Source: Tubiluchus corallicola
Lineage: Eukaryota > Priapulida > Priapulimorpha > Priapulimorphida > Tubiluchidae
Reading direction: 5' to 3'
Assembly: GCA_030141605.1 (NCBI GenBank)
Contig: JAQGDQ010000126.1
Span: 343,501-407,500 of the forward strand
Length of the DNA stretch: 64,000 bases
Shown here: one piece after another, positions 38,160 through 50,201 of the stretch
How the letters are laid out: each line of letters begins with the position of its first letter
Position numbering within the stretch: the stretch's first letter is position 1
Position numbers and translations under genes: made by a program
The notes under the pieces: model-generated
Told to the model about the DNA's origin: nothing
What the model saw: the letters and a program-made list of their open reading frames with translations, nothing else
Databases searched by the model: none

Positions 38160-38620
38160 CGGAAAAGGGCGTGAGTCACGGAACTTACAGGGAGATACAT
38201 GGAGTAAGGGCCTTGAGACCTCGGTCAAGGGCCATATTGGTCATATTAGTCAGTTTTCGATTGCCGTTCAACTCCTCCTTAGACTTTGAGTTAAATACAA
38301 TTTTTTATAACATTTGGGTATTTCTGGGTACATGTGTACTTGTGTTTTCAAGAAGCTGGGATTTCTAAGAGCCGGGAATAGGAGCCTAAATGCATAGCAT
38401 TGAATATCTGTAAACCTATTGAAACTAGAGTCATGAAACTTGAGGTAAGGGCTCAGACAAATGTAGAATTGGGATTTTTAATGGTCGGAGACAGAAGCCA
38501 AAATGTGAAAAATACGGCAAATCACTTTGTCTCAAATTGTAAAAGTAAATAACTCCAAAACTATAGTACGCAGAGCCACAGAATTTGAAATTAATCACGA
38601 GAATCGTGCACACTGGTTCT
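38160..38620. repeat. Diverged direct repeats (GAGTCATGAAACTT motif)
   Basis: The motif recurs at about 38172 (gagtcacggaactta), 38428 (gagtcatgaaacttg) and 38571 (gagccacagaatttg). The first two are also followed by a matching 'gggattt...ggagcc' / 'gggattt...gaagcc' block. It looks like an old satellite-type tandem repeat. Confidence 0.5.
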
Positions 38621-39683
38621 TGACGCTTGAGCGTAATTATCTGTACAAGCAGGTATTGGCATGAGTTAACAACACGTGACCTGGTATAGTGAGGTGTAAA
38701 CATGGCGTTGGACTTGAATCTGAATTAATTTAGTCCTGTTCTACATTCTTGTATCCTTTTTAGTGTAAAATCCTTCTTATGTGCCAATAATATAAACAAA
38801 AACTCCCCCAAAGAATTATTTCAATAGTGATAGTTTGAAGCGTTGTGCACTTTCTTTCTTTTTCTTTCTTTTTAATTGTGGGCTATTTATTCTTCGTCTG
38901 CTAGCTTCAGTTGAAAATTACTGAAACGTAAATTTAACGTTTGCTTCAGCTTTTGTGCTTTTTACTATTTTAGCTTCTAGTTGCGTCTAGTTGCGTTTCT
39001 AAGCTGAAATACATCTCAGTTTAATATCTCCAATTTATTATGGCATTAATATCCAGATATGACATTAATGAAACAGATCAAGTATCAATTTCACATTGAT
39101 CAAATCCTATATATGTATAACGCTGGTACTAGCACGTAATAGTATCTCAGTGGTTGCTCACTGACAATATCATTATAATTTTGCAAACCATAGGTCCTAA
39201 GTGGGTTCATTGTGGGACCCTATCATGAAGCCTAAGCAGTTTAGAAAAGGTGTAACTAATCTTTACACATCTTTCCTTGTAATTTAAGAAGGATCATGAT
39301 CTAGGTACTAAAGAGGATCAAACGCTGTGGCAAAACCTAATAGACATAACGAGGCCACTGTGTATGTTTTTCCAGAGGAATAGCTGCAAATTTCAGAAGA
39401 GATATTAGGTATATCAACAGGACTGAGAGCTCATTTGCAAAAGTTACTTGACTGATAATGGGTAACTGATTGCTTGGAATAGCTTTTAACTTCACTGTAG
39501 CTAAACTCTGTTTAATTTGTTGATGATGTATGACAGCCATTGTGCTGACAGAAAAGCGAGGAGTAAAGCCAAATGAAGTGCGGGCGTGGCATTGCTATTG
39601 CAAATCTGACCAAAATATTCATTTTCTGTTTTAACCCGATTTATGTTGAATTAAAAGTTTTCAAATTTCAGTCTATTGAGTTT
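38621..39683. other. Intronic unassigned DNA
   Basis: No gene or element recognised. Confidence 0.3.
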
Positions 39684-40093
39684 TGCCTATCGTGCACCAA
39701 AGCAGCCATGGTCTGGCGTCCGTGTCCAATGTCTGGAGGCGAGAAATAGAACGTCGCTGAGTATACAAAATCATTGATTTTGGCAGTGGACGCTGGAAGC
39801 CAGACACTGGGAAACTGAGAGTCTGGCGTTCAGCGTCCTGTCTCTGTTCCTCAACCAGCCAAAAACGACTGAGCCTGTGAGACAACATAGCCCATGTTTA
39901 CAATCATTAGCAAAAGTTTAAAACCACCTTACAAAAGTAAAATTAGAATCTTAATTGAAAAATGTAGCAGACTGACTTTATTTTCTTCACAAACCTTTAA
40001 ACTGCATAATATTTGCATTAGGTTTTTCGCACACTAGACACTGGACGCTTGCAGCTGATGCTTGACGCTGGCTGCTTCGGTGAATCATAGGCA
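39684..40093. mobile_element. ~410-bp inverted-repeat element (MITE-like)
   Basis: The left end (TGCCTATCGTGCACCAAAGC) is the diverged reverse complement of the right end (GGCTGCTTCGGTGAATCATAGGCA, cut at 40093). About 20 of 24 bases pair. GC-rich CTGGACGCT/CTGGCGT motifs fill the subterminal parts. Non-coding. Confidence 0.6.
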
Positions 40094-40237
40094 TAATAAA
40101 CTACTTTATACCAATGTTTGGAACCAATTGAAATAAAATTCAATTTAATTCGTCGGCTTTATTAAAAAAATTTGGATTTCGTACTTTTCCGCTCTATAGC
40201 CTGGCGAAATTGGAGGCTATTTTTACCCCATTTGACA

Positions 40238-40462
40238 TTATGTTGCTTGACGACGTCTAATTTTACATTTCAAACTTTTATTAATCCAAGATTTGATTGA
40301 GTTAAAATCTTTCACACGTTTCTCAGGAAAAGAATCAGTATAAAATTTATAAAAGACGCCATTAAATTTATCAACTTCATCATCAAAATTTATAAAAGAC
40401 GCCATTAAATTTATGAACTTTATCACTAACGCCATTGGCATGTTCTGTAAGCAAAAAAACAC
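40238..40462 (-). mobile_element. LINE ORF2 relic (linker between endonuclease and RT)
   Basis: Minus strand: VDKFNGVFYKFYTDSFPEKR followed by VKDFNSIKSWINKSLK. The pattern FPxKR...SWIxKxLK is common in the ORF2 linker of CR1/jockey-type LINEs. A ~44-bp segment (AAAATTTATAAAAGACGCCA) occurs twice, near 40343 and 40387. Confidence 0.4.
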
Positions 40463-41159
40463 GCAGCATTCTTCATCGCCTGTTTCTAGTTTTGTTGCTA
40501 GTCTATTACTCTTCTTTTCAGTTTCATCTTTCCTCCTCTAGGTGAGTCTTATTTTCTCTCTTGTGTATCTTACACTTTTAAGATTATAAGCGCCCCCTCG
40601 GTAATAATATTAACACCACAGGTGCTCTGCAAGGAATAAACATGTTATTCTCAATAAGTTGTGGCATTGATATCTTTCAGGCGTCTAGTCTTGAATAATA
40701 ATTGTTTTGTTGGAATTGTTTCCTTTTGGCTGTGCTAGTGAATGGCTGGTCCTTACCATCACCTTTCTCTTTGGTGGCAGTCACTGTTAGATGCAAAAAC
40801 ATATCACATATGAAGAAATAATGGCTGTTATTTGATACAAATTTTTGTTGGAGGAGGTTTAAGTAATCAAAAATGCATACTGTTGGGGTAGCGCGCAGAG
40901 AAATGACTGTGCCACTTTGAAGCCTTGTGATTTTCACGCTTTCAAAAAATTGCAACTACGCTTGAAATCAAAAAAAATATTTACGTGAAACAATGTTATG
41001 TGGACTAATGTCGTACTTTGGTTAGCCTCAGACAGTGAGCTTCAGGCAAAAAAAATAGTATGCAAACTGTTTTTTCTCTACCATAATTAGATTGTGCAGT
41101 GTTCCTTTGCGGCTTAACCCGAAATCTTCTCTAAAAATTTTTCTTGTAGTTGCAAAATT
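40463..41159. other. Intronic unassigned DNA
   Basis: No gene or element recognised. Confidence 0.3.
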
Positions 41160-41380
<221 letters not shown>

Positions 41381-43885
41381 GTTATTACTAAAACTGATCT
41401 TGCACATGTACCATGATGTATAGACGATAAGTATGTACAAGCAAAGGTGTGCGTTAGGAATATTATAAAAGAATTAGTATGCGACATGTAGTTTCTTACT
41501 TACATCATGAAATGATTTCTTGACAGCATGTTTTACATTGTGAATAATGAACAAAGTGCATCCATTTTCAATATTAAATTAAAATCACTCTTATTAATAA
41601 AATGTGACAATTTTGGTATAAGAATCTGACTCGAATTTTGTATTTTATAGAAAAGTTAAGCCTTCGACAGTCTATTAGGAAAATTTGACCAATAGTCCCA
41701 CACAAAAATGCATAAATTGCTTTAAACTTTCGTTTTTTACTTTTTTATTTATTATTTTTAGTTTAAAAAAGTACACGTAATACCATGTTGCACATATTTA
41801 CAATACGCACATGAAAATTATTGATGAAACCACCGTGTTTTGTTTATTCTTAATTTTTTTTCTAAAAAAGTGTTCCAGCTAACTCGTATGACATTTTCGT
41901 CTGTATTGCTAAAGCAAGCTCACAAGCATATAACAAGATAGGCAAACAATAAGAGCACATTAAAGTCCATTGTTTTCCATACTGTTCACATATTAGTACT
42001 TTCAACATCTTCTCTAACGATAGTTTTTTAACTTCCAACTTTTTATTTTACTACAGACACATACACACACATATGCACACACACACTCACCCACCTGCGC
42101 CACGTTAGCAAGTACGTTAGATAATAATAACAACAATATTAGTATGTATTTAGTACGAAAATGCCATTTTCTCTGAAAAAAATGACGTTATCTCTGAAAT
42201 ATTAGCTCTAATCTGCTAAATTCGCGTAATAGTGTAACTTAACTATGCTCAGCTTATACTATTTAGTTTAAAATAAAATAGAATAAAATAAAATAAATTA
42301 GTTCAACTTAAATAAACATAAATTCAATTTTCCACGTGAATTTTCATTTTAGAATTTTAGAGCGCGTGCGTCTTCCTTTGATTTTCTAATGAAAGTTGAC
42401 AAGTTTTACTGTGCAGAAAGATTTATCTATAATTGCGAATCGGAAAATGGAATTTTTCTACAGACTGTTAGCAGAATAATTGGTGCTGTAATAAGATTTA
42501 ATATAATGTTGACTTCTTAGGGTTGTATGTAGAGTACAGTGCATTAAAAACTGGATGAAGACGCATAGAAAAAATTAAGAAGCACGAAAATGCAATATAG
42601 TGGCTGTGTCTTGTAAACAGAAGATCGCTCTTCTAATCCAGGCCATGTTCCAATTTTAAACATTTCTTGTTTTATTATTATTACGCAAATTTCATACCAC
42701 GCCGTTAATTACAATTAGTATTCTATGGCGCCTAGCAACAATTAAATAAAAGCACCAGCATTGTAATTTAAATTTAAACAGATCGCAATAAGAACTAGTT
42801 TGAAATGGCTAAAATGAACAAGCTGAACTTGAGCTTTTTCTTAAACACGTAAAATTTAGTGCAACAACACAAATCAAGCGAGAGTTTGTTCCATTCTCTT
42901 GGGCCAGCTACTGAAGATTTGTCTGCGAAAGTTTTACAACGATTAAAGGCTACATCTAGAGTGATGCCCTGGTCAGCTTAAGTACTGGAACGTGTCAACT
43001 GAGAAAGCTTTACATTTAGAAGATTAGATAAATAACCTGCTGTTTTTTCAAGACAATTTGGTTTTAAATTTCATTAACTGTGTGGGGTTTGTACCATGTA
43101 GATGTTGCTGGTTTTCTTATGAAAATTGCTCACTCGTCATCGAAGAAGCATCAACAAATTCAGCCTGCCACTTAAAGCTTAATCACACCGCGCAGTTTTT
43201 CCACAAGTTTCCTATAACATTTTTGTACAGCTCTTCTGATGTCTATATTGCTGAAAGTAAAACAGCAGATTTCATGAGTTATGGCAGCGCATTATATTGG
43301 CAGGTTTAACTATGTTGAGAAAACGCCGCATATTCTCAAGAGTCTCTGGAATACATGCGACGCACGTAACAAGCAGAGGCTAGAATTGCGCGTCAAAGCA
43401 AATAGGTAGAGTGGCGGTTTTGCAACGCGGCTTGCATTGGAAATACGCAAAGCAAATTGAGTTTCGCTTAGATTTGATGTAATAATTAGTCAAAGTGTTG
43501 TTGCTGCAGAGTTAAGTTCATTTTTGTAAGAGCACGTACTCTTGCCAAAAGTTGCTGTTGTAAAATCAAACAAATGTCTCTCAGCATAGTAACGTGACTA
43601 CAAGGTTTTGCCTAGTACTAAAATATTGACTTACAAATAAAATAAGTAACATAATGATTAACTTGCTGTAAGTTAAAATAAAAGAACTGCCAGTTAAAAA
43701 GACCACCGGCCAAAGGGCCACTACAGACAAAGGATCGCCGGTCAAAAAATCACCAAAAGTCCATTGGTTAAAGATTCTCCTGCGAGACAAACGACTAAAG
43801 GAAAGCAAAACTGCCAGACCACACAAAGGAATCGACAACTATTAAATTTTCAGATATTTTGTTTTTTTGCTAAGATAATTGTAAT
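41381..43885. other. Intronic unassigned DNA
   Basis: No convincing gene. An 83-aa open frame at 43058-43309 has no recognised domain. CA-rich run near 42058-42095. At 43690-43815 lies a degenerate short repeat related to GACCACCGGTCAAAG, also seen at 52955-53050. Confidence 0.4.
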
Positions 43886-44118
<233 letters not shown>

Positions 44119-45589
44119 TTCGCTATTTCGCTTCGATCTAATTTTTCAATTCTGTCAAAACGTTGTTCTTCTTTTCTCAACTTTCTTATACTTCTTTTTC
44201 TTGATACACTGTACTATTATAAGCAAATAACAGAATCAGAATTGAATTTATCAAACACAGCACTGCAACTTTCTTTAAAGTAACTTCGCCCACCCAGAAC
44301 AAATAAAAAATTAACATTCAAACAGTTTTTTAGTTCCCTTTTTGTCTAAACTATTTTGAACGGTGTAGCTCACTAAATAAAGCAGGGCTTCATAGTTGTG
44401 TTGAGGAAGAGTACACATGTTTCTGATTGTTGATTTTACTAGGAATTGGCGGATGGGCACATATATATATATAAACCGCGCACATGTAAATGCATTTTAT
44501 ACAAGAAAATCCTCCACTTACATCAAGCTTAAAAATTCGTCTCGAAATTTTATGCCACTTACGTACTACCCTTTCGTATGCATGGCTTGCATCGGCCGTA
44601 ACGCTGTATAAAATGTGTAAATTTAAATTCCCGCGATGACCGTTAGGCGCAGCCATTTTAATGGTAGGTCGTTTGATACAAGTTTTGATAACATTAAGTA
44701 AAGTTTGAAAAAATAATCAGAGCATTCGTAGCATGAATGTTGCTAATTAAGTAAAATTTTGAATTACTGTATTTTGTCAATAAGATTAAAAATACGTTTT
44801 TGGTTAGTGAGTGGCGCACAGTGGAGGGTGAGTCAGCGACATTTTACCAATTGGCACAAACATTTTGAATTATTAGTCTAGTTACATAAGTCTATCCAGT
44901 AGGTAAGTGAAATGCTAAGTAATATAGATTTGCACGGTAAGTTTTTGGGTCATAATTTAACATTGCCTTTTCTTCCCCTGATTGACGTGGTGTAGTGACG
45001 TCATGTAACGGCGCCATCGGAACAGTATTGCGGGAAATTTAAAATGAAAACAAATGAAAATTCCTTTCAACGCGAATACGATATGTGCATAAAATTGCTG
45101 TAAAGTAGTAGAATTTTTTAAGGCGATTTTTCTGAAACCTACTTCATGTGCCCCTTATCTTGTCCTTTAAGCTATTTGTCGAAAATGAGAATGCGAAAAT
45201 TGAAGCACTTTTATGTGTTTTAGGTTAAAGAGCTCAAACAGTATTTATAAAATCTTTTAATATTGTTATTTGCCAATAATACTGATGCTTTTTGAACATA
45301 TTTTTGGAGTACAAATGTCTCACAATTTAAAATCTTTAAGGAAAAGTTGCTTTTATTAAGTGGGCTTGTCGCTGGCTTTTCATACCTGTGACATTTCAAA
45401 CCACCTAATTAGAATTAGGATAATGAGAAACTAACCAGGACTGAGATGCCAAAACGCCTTAAGGCGTTTCATTTAGATTAATGACATATAACAAAATAAT
45501 GAGGCAGCTCTCCTGAGACTTGTCATCTTTAACATAAAAGGGTTGAATGCCATTTATGATCTCGCAATGATTATTTATTTATTTCAGGA
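44119..45589. other. Intronic unassigned DNA
   Basis: No gene or element recognised. Confidence 0.3.
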
Positions 45590-46310
45590 GCCTTCGCCCT
45601 GGCAAAAGGCCAAACTGCCCGTGCTCGTTTTGTAAGTCTGATGAATACTTTCAGGGTGATTGTAATAAGATACTCACTGCTAGCCACGCAGAGAACATTT
45701 ATCTGACCGCTGCTTTAAGAGTTTAAAGCGTGGCTATGGGTTCAAAGCATGCAATGCTTATGTAGTCACGCAATGCTCACAAGTAACAACTTTTGTAAAG
45801 TAAGTGATCGCCATAGCTCATTTTGTTACCAGCAATTTCCTGATGTCTGTGCTATACTGTATGCCGCTGAATCAGCGCTAGTTTGTGACACGCTAAAATT
45901 AAACCAGAATCAAACAATGTATATAAACAAACTGTTATGTAAGCAGCTGTAACACAAAAGTTTCTAACACAAACAATGGGCCAAAAATGGAGGCCAAAAT
46001 TTTGTTTGACGGTGGATCTCAAAGCTCGTTTATTACTTAAAATGTTTGCAGAAATGGGTGATGAAAATTCATTTGAAGTCATAACCTTTGGTGCTGCTCA
46101 GTCATCAACAGTGAAGTATCGTTCTGTTCTTATTCCGGTGTGGACTATCTCTGGTAAGCCCGTTGAAATAGATGTCAACAGGTCAAACGTGCAGCTTTGC
46201 CGGAATCACTAGTCCAGCACCTTCTAGATAACTATGCAGAGCACCTTGCTGATTCTTTGTGCACTATAAATGCAATCAGAGCCCCACGCGGATACTGCTT
46301 GGTTGAGATT
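45590..46310 (+). mobile_element. BEL/Pao LTR retrotransposon remnant (zinc knuckles and aspartic protease)
   Basis: Plus-strand pieces in shifting frames: CSFCKSDEYFQGDCNKI (about 45626), CFKSLKRGYGFKACNAY (about 45712), RHSSFC (about 45812), then ILFDGGSQSSFIT (about 45996) and SFEVITFGAAQSST (about 46060), followed by IPVWTISGKPVEIDV. Cys-rich knuckles followed by a DGGS-type retropepsin (DUF1758-like) is the Pao order. Several frameshifts; no RT or LTR found. Confidence 0.7.
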
Positions 46311-46559
46311 ACACCCTAGCCTTTTTTGCAGGTGAAAAAATTGAAATCCAACCATATTTCTACTTACAAGGCAGATTTTACTACATAAATAATGAGCCCA
46401 CGAACCAAATGTGTGGTTTGGCGATTACCAATCATCTACAAATCAAATAAGATAACAGGAAGCGCGGACAAAATAAACATTTTCTTGCATAATTAAAGAA
46501 AGTAAAAATGATAAGAATAATTTGACATACCTGAACAGATTGTGTTGCAAACCCGAGAG

Positions 46560-46960
46560 TGAGGTTTACAAAATTTGGCGGTTTCTAAAAACTTTTACAA
46601 ATTTCATTTATGTGCTTATTGAAGGTTACGATTTTGTCAAGCGATATGCCCAGAAACATAACGCGAGAAATAGCAGACGCTTTACATCCACCACCCACTA
46701 CAAAGTTAAATTCAAGTTTATTCAGCTGCAGTTGGGTACCAAGAAGAATCAATTCGGTTTTCTCATCGTTCATTTTTACCGGCTTTCCAGTATCCATGAT
46801 TTAATGTCTGTCAAGCAATTTTGCATTGGAGTTACTGAATCAGCTTGAGCTAATAACTATTGCTACTAAATGATATCATTAATTGGTGGTCATCGGGAAA
46901 TGCTAAAACCTGTGTAAGATTCTATTGATAATTCTAGACAAAGAACCGGCCTGAGGTGTT
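46560..46960 (-). mobile_element. Non-LTR retrotransposon RT relic
   Basis: Minus strand: AFPDDHQLM (decayed YADDHQL active site, about 46900-46870), CLTDIKSWI (about 46820), then KMNDEKTELILLGTQLQLNKL and SRVMFLGISLDKIVTFNKHI. These are the RT palm end and thumb in the usual order. It ends about 230 bp upstream of the receptor's second exon. Confidence 0.75.
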
Positions 46961-47187
46961 AAACACAAAGGCCCAACACTCATCGCACATTAAAAACTGC
47001 GAGAATAAAAAAGTCACCACTATAACAAACATTATTGCATTAAATCTTATTGAGAACCTTTTCACAAGACTTCTTTTAACTAGAATTATTGTTAAATTAA
47101 TTTTATTTTGGAAGGCTGTTGGGGATAAACATTTTCATGGTAGTTTCGGAACAAAGCCATATTTTAAATATGGTATTTTTCTTTCAG

Positions 47188-48008
47188 GTAAACTTGTTCC
47201 TTTTCTGGAAAATGGAGTTGCAACAGGTTCAGTTCTAACGATTCTCGCCATCAGTTTTGAACGCTGCTATGCAATATGCAAACCTCTGAAAGCGCAATAC
47301 ACCTGTACGAAGGTGAGAACACTGAAGATCATTGCAGTGGTGTGGCTCATATCCGTCCTAATATGCATCCCATTCGTGCTTATAACTGAATACTTAGACG
47401 CAGAGTACGCAGACGGAAGTATAGTCCATGTCTGCTCGACAATCGTAGACCAAGTATGGGAAAGAGCATATTTTATCACGGCTTGGTGTCTATTCTTTCC
47501 AATTCCACTTACAACGTTACTAGTACTCTATTCGATGATAAGCAAGACACTGATGACCGATGATGCCATCGTTGGCGCAAAGAATGACCCTAGGTTTGAA
47601 CAGAATCAGAAAGCTCGCAAGCAAGTGGTTATGATGTTGTTTGCTGTTGTGATATTGTTTTTCATTTGCCTCCTTCCGTTTCGTGTTTTTAGTATGTGGA
47701 GTATTTACGCTATCAACGAGGACATTGTCGCGTTGGGAATAGAGAGCTATTATAATATCGTTTACTTTGTTAGAGTCATGTTTTATTTAAACTCTGCGGT
47801 AAATCCAATCATTTACAACGTGATGTCGTCAAAATTCCGAAAGGCGTTCATCAAGGCACTGGGATGCCGTAACAAAGAAGAGACTCCTCTCCATGTAGGT
47901 AATACTTCCTTGAGTTATCTTAGTCACGCGAACTGCGAAAGAGGCCCTTCTCGTATTTGTACCACCTACAATTGCAATAAGGGCGTCACAAAAACAAGTA
48001 TAATGTAG
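47188..48008 (+). CDS. Neuropeptide GPCR (ETHR/TRHR/GHSR-like), coding exon 2
   Basis: Encodes the rest of codon 106 to residue 378; stop TAG at 48006-48008. Features in joined numbering: Cys106 to Cys188 disulfide; TM3 ending SFERCYAICKPLKA (Arg131, with Cys132 where Tyr is usual); TM4 about 153-171 with Trp158; TM5 about 199-223; TM6 about 251-275 with ICLLPFR (no CWxP); TM7 about 294-316 with NSAVNPIIY; helix 8 with Cys332 as a possible lipid site; a short Ser/Thr/Cys-rich tail. CLLPFRV and ISFERxYAIC are typical of the ecdysis-triggering-hormone receptor group, a Gq-type class A peptide receptor branch. The ligand cannot be told. The frame upstream of 47188 is intron. Confidence 0.92.
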
Positions 48009-49764
48009 AAGAAACTGGCTGGAGGCTATTTGTGGGCAAGTTTCCGACTACAGACCTAAACCAGAAGATAAGATTTAAAGTTAACAAAATTAAAAATGAT
48101 CTCAGGCATTAACAGACCTAGTGCGCCTAATGCTGGAGAAACACACAAACTTGCAAATTACGTACCTCTGAGTTCTGTATATTGGCATCTTCTGGGAACG
48201 TGCTGTCCCCCTTATACCAGACTTATATTAGTTATGCTGGTATATGGTTTTGTTCGTACTTGTCCAGACACGTATTATGTTAAATACACATTTTATATAC
48301 ACAGTAGACGTATGATTTCCGCGGATACGTTAAAAGCGGAGGTACCATTAAATTTTTAACGATTCCTATTTTGCAAAATTTTGAAAATGTCGTCCCCCGA
48401 AAAATTCACTTTTGCAATTATCATTTCCGCATTTCAGAAAGAGAAACCAGAGCGAAATGAGCTTTATGGAGTGTTGATGTTGTTATATCTTAAAGACCCT
48501 CACTAAATAAAACGAGAACGGTGGAAATTGATATTCCAATTTTGTGATGTTCCACCAAAACTATTTAAAATAGGCCAAGGTTAATTGTTTACTTTGTTTA
48601 ACGTGCTCTGAAGTGCCTTTGTATAGGTCGGACACAAGGTCGGTAAATACATTTTAATAGTCCTACTTAACTAATAGTATTGAATAAATTCTAGACCTTT
48701 TATTTTTCTTTCCAAATGGACGCCTTGAATTTTTTTTGCACAACCATTGTATCACTGTTTTGATCACATTCAGTTATGGCCGAGATTGTTTTGTTATCTA
48801 TAATAAAATTGCATCTCCTAAAAGTCACATCTCTGGTACAGCTTTCATGCCTTCAACTCTTATTCATTAATCTGACGTTCATCGTCATGCTACCTAATCA
48901 CCGGTTATTCACCACTAATGTTAATTATTGTCGATAACACGCGCACCATTCACATAGTGTTATACTGACTTGCTTGCGCACATTCCGCCTTGCTTTTTCA
49001 GGACTAATTCTTTACTATCATTACTCCATGATTAGTTAAGGAACATGTGAGTGTATCGTGTTATTTAAACATATTTAAAAGATTAATTTTCGGTATGCCT
49101 GCACGTGCAAAATTGCAGTTCTGGATGTTGTTTGCTTTAATAAAAACAGTTTGGTTACACGTGAGTACATTGTTATACAAGTTTTGTATGTATTTTACAC
49201 GGGTTACATTGATCTCTGCCCACCAGAAAGAACTTTTTTGAACTTACTGAAACGGTTGCTATCAGAGTTTTCCTGATATGTTTCTTTTCTTCTGGCCTTT
49301 CTTCAGTTTCGTGGACATTAGACAAAATGATGAGCTTAGAAACTAAATGGAAATGATTTTAAAAAGTTCGATTAAGACAAAAATCATACGAAAAACTTCT
49401 AGTTTCCATAAAACCTTTTTGAAAGAATAACAATAATAATAACAATAGACAGCTAATTACTAGCTAACACTACTAAGCACGGTAATCAGTGATAAAAGAA
49501 CAAAACATTTTGTAAGAATTTTTCATTCTCCTTTGATATTAGCTGACGTACTCAAATCGGTGCGCGGTAAAAATGGCACAGGTAAAATGACACAGGAAAA
49601 AATGTCCCAATTACAATCCCAAACGCCTATCCTGAACCACTAATTCCCATCGGAATCTCGAGCCCGTCACGAACCTTGAACGCACTAGTTAATGGTTTAT
49701 TTTCAAACATTTACAAAAAATTTCGTGGCTGAATTTCGTGTTGTTTATTAATATTGGGGTTTAA
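48009..49764. other. 3' flank of the receptor gene
   Basis: Presumed 3' UTR; a candidate AATAAA lies at 48506-48511 and another near 48684. No further gene recognised. Small open frames at 48096 and 49047 are probably chance. Confidence 0.4.
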
Positions 49765-50201
49765 CGATTACTGAAGAAAAGGAGTTTGACACATTTCATA
49801 GAAGTCTCCTTAGGAAAGTTTTAAGGATAAGATGGCCATACATAGTCAAAAATGAAGATTTATACACCAGAGCAAAAGAAATTTCTTGGAGTTCAAAAGT
49901 CAATATCCGAATATTAAGATTGCTAGCACATCGTTTAAGATTACCAAATGAAGCACCAGTAAGAATCGCCTTAAAGGAAGCCTTAAACGTTGCAAAAAAC
50001 CACCTGGTAAACCTGAAACAACTAGGATAGCTGAAATAAATAAAGATGTTCAACAACTTCAACCGAATTTATCTTTAGGAGTAGAAGAACTTGCGCTGTT
50101 AGCTGCTGATAGAAGAGGGTGGAATACTCTGATCAATGTTGATATCTCAATGCCTACAACAGGTGGAATGAGATTTCGAAGAAGAAGAAGAAGAAGAAGA
50201 T
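49765..50201 (+). mobile_element. 5'-truncated LINE, ORF2 C-terminus with (GAA)n tail
   Basis: Plus strand: FDTFHRSLLRKVLRIRWP, NEDLYTRAKEISWSS, RILRLLAHRLRLPNEAP, then in a shifted frame KPPGKPETTRI and LALLAADRRGWNTLI. This is the well-known end of a LINE ORF2. It finishes in a GAA repeat at 50177-50201, the probable element 3' end. One frameshift near 49990. Confidence 0.8.

Noticed and set aside
42590-42665. Possible tRNA-like sequence (TAGTGGCTGTGTC ... CATGTTCCAATTT)
   Set aside because: The A box is only partial and the B-box match is poor; no cloverleaf can be drawn.
46956-47187. N-terminal part of the 350-aa open frame over receptor exon 2
   Set aside because: It precedes a good acceptor (TTTCAG) and has no receptor-like sequence; treated as intron.
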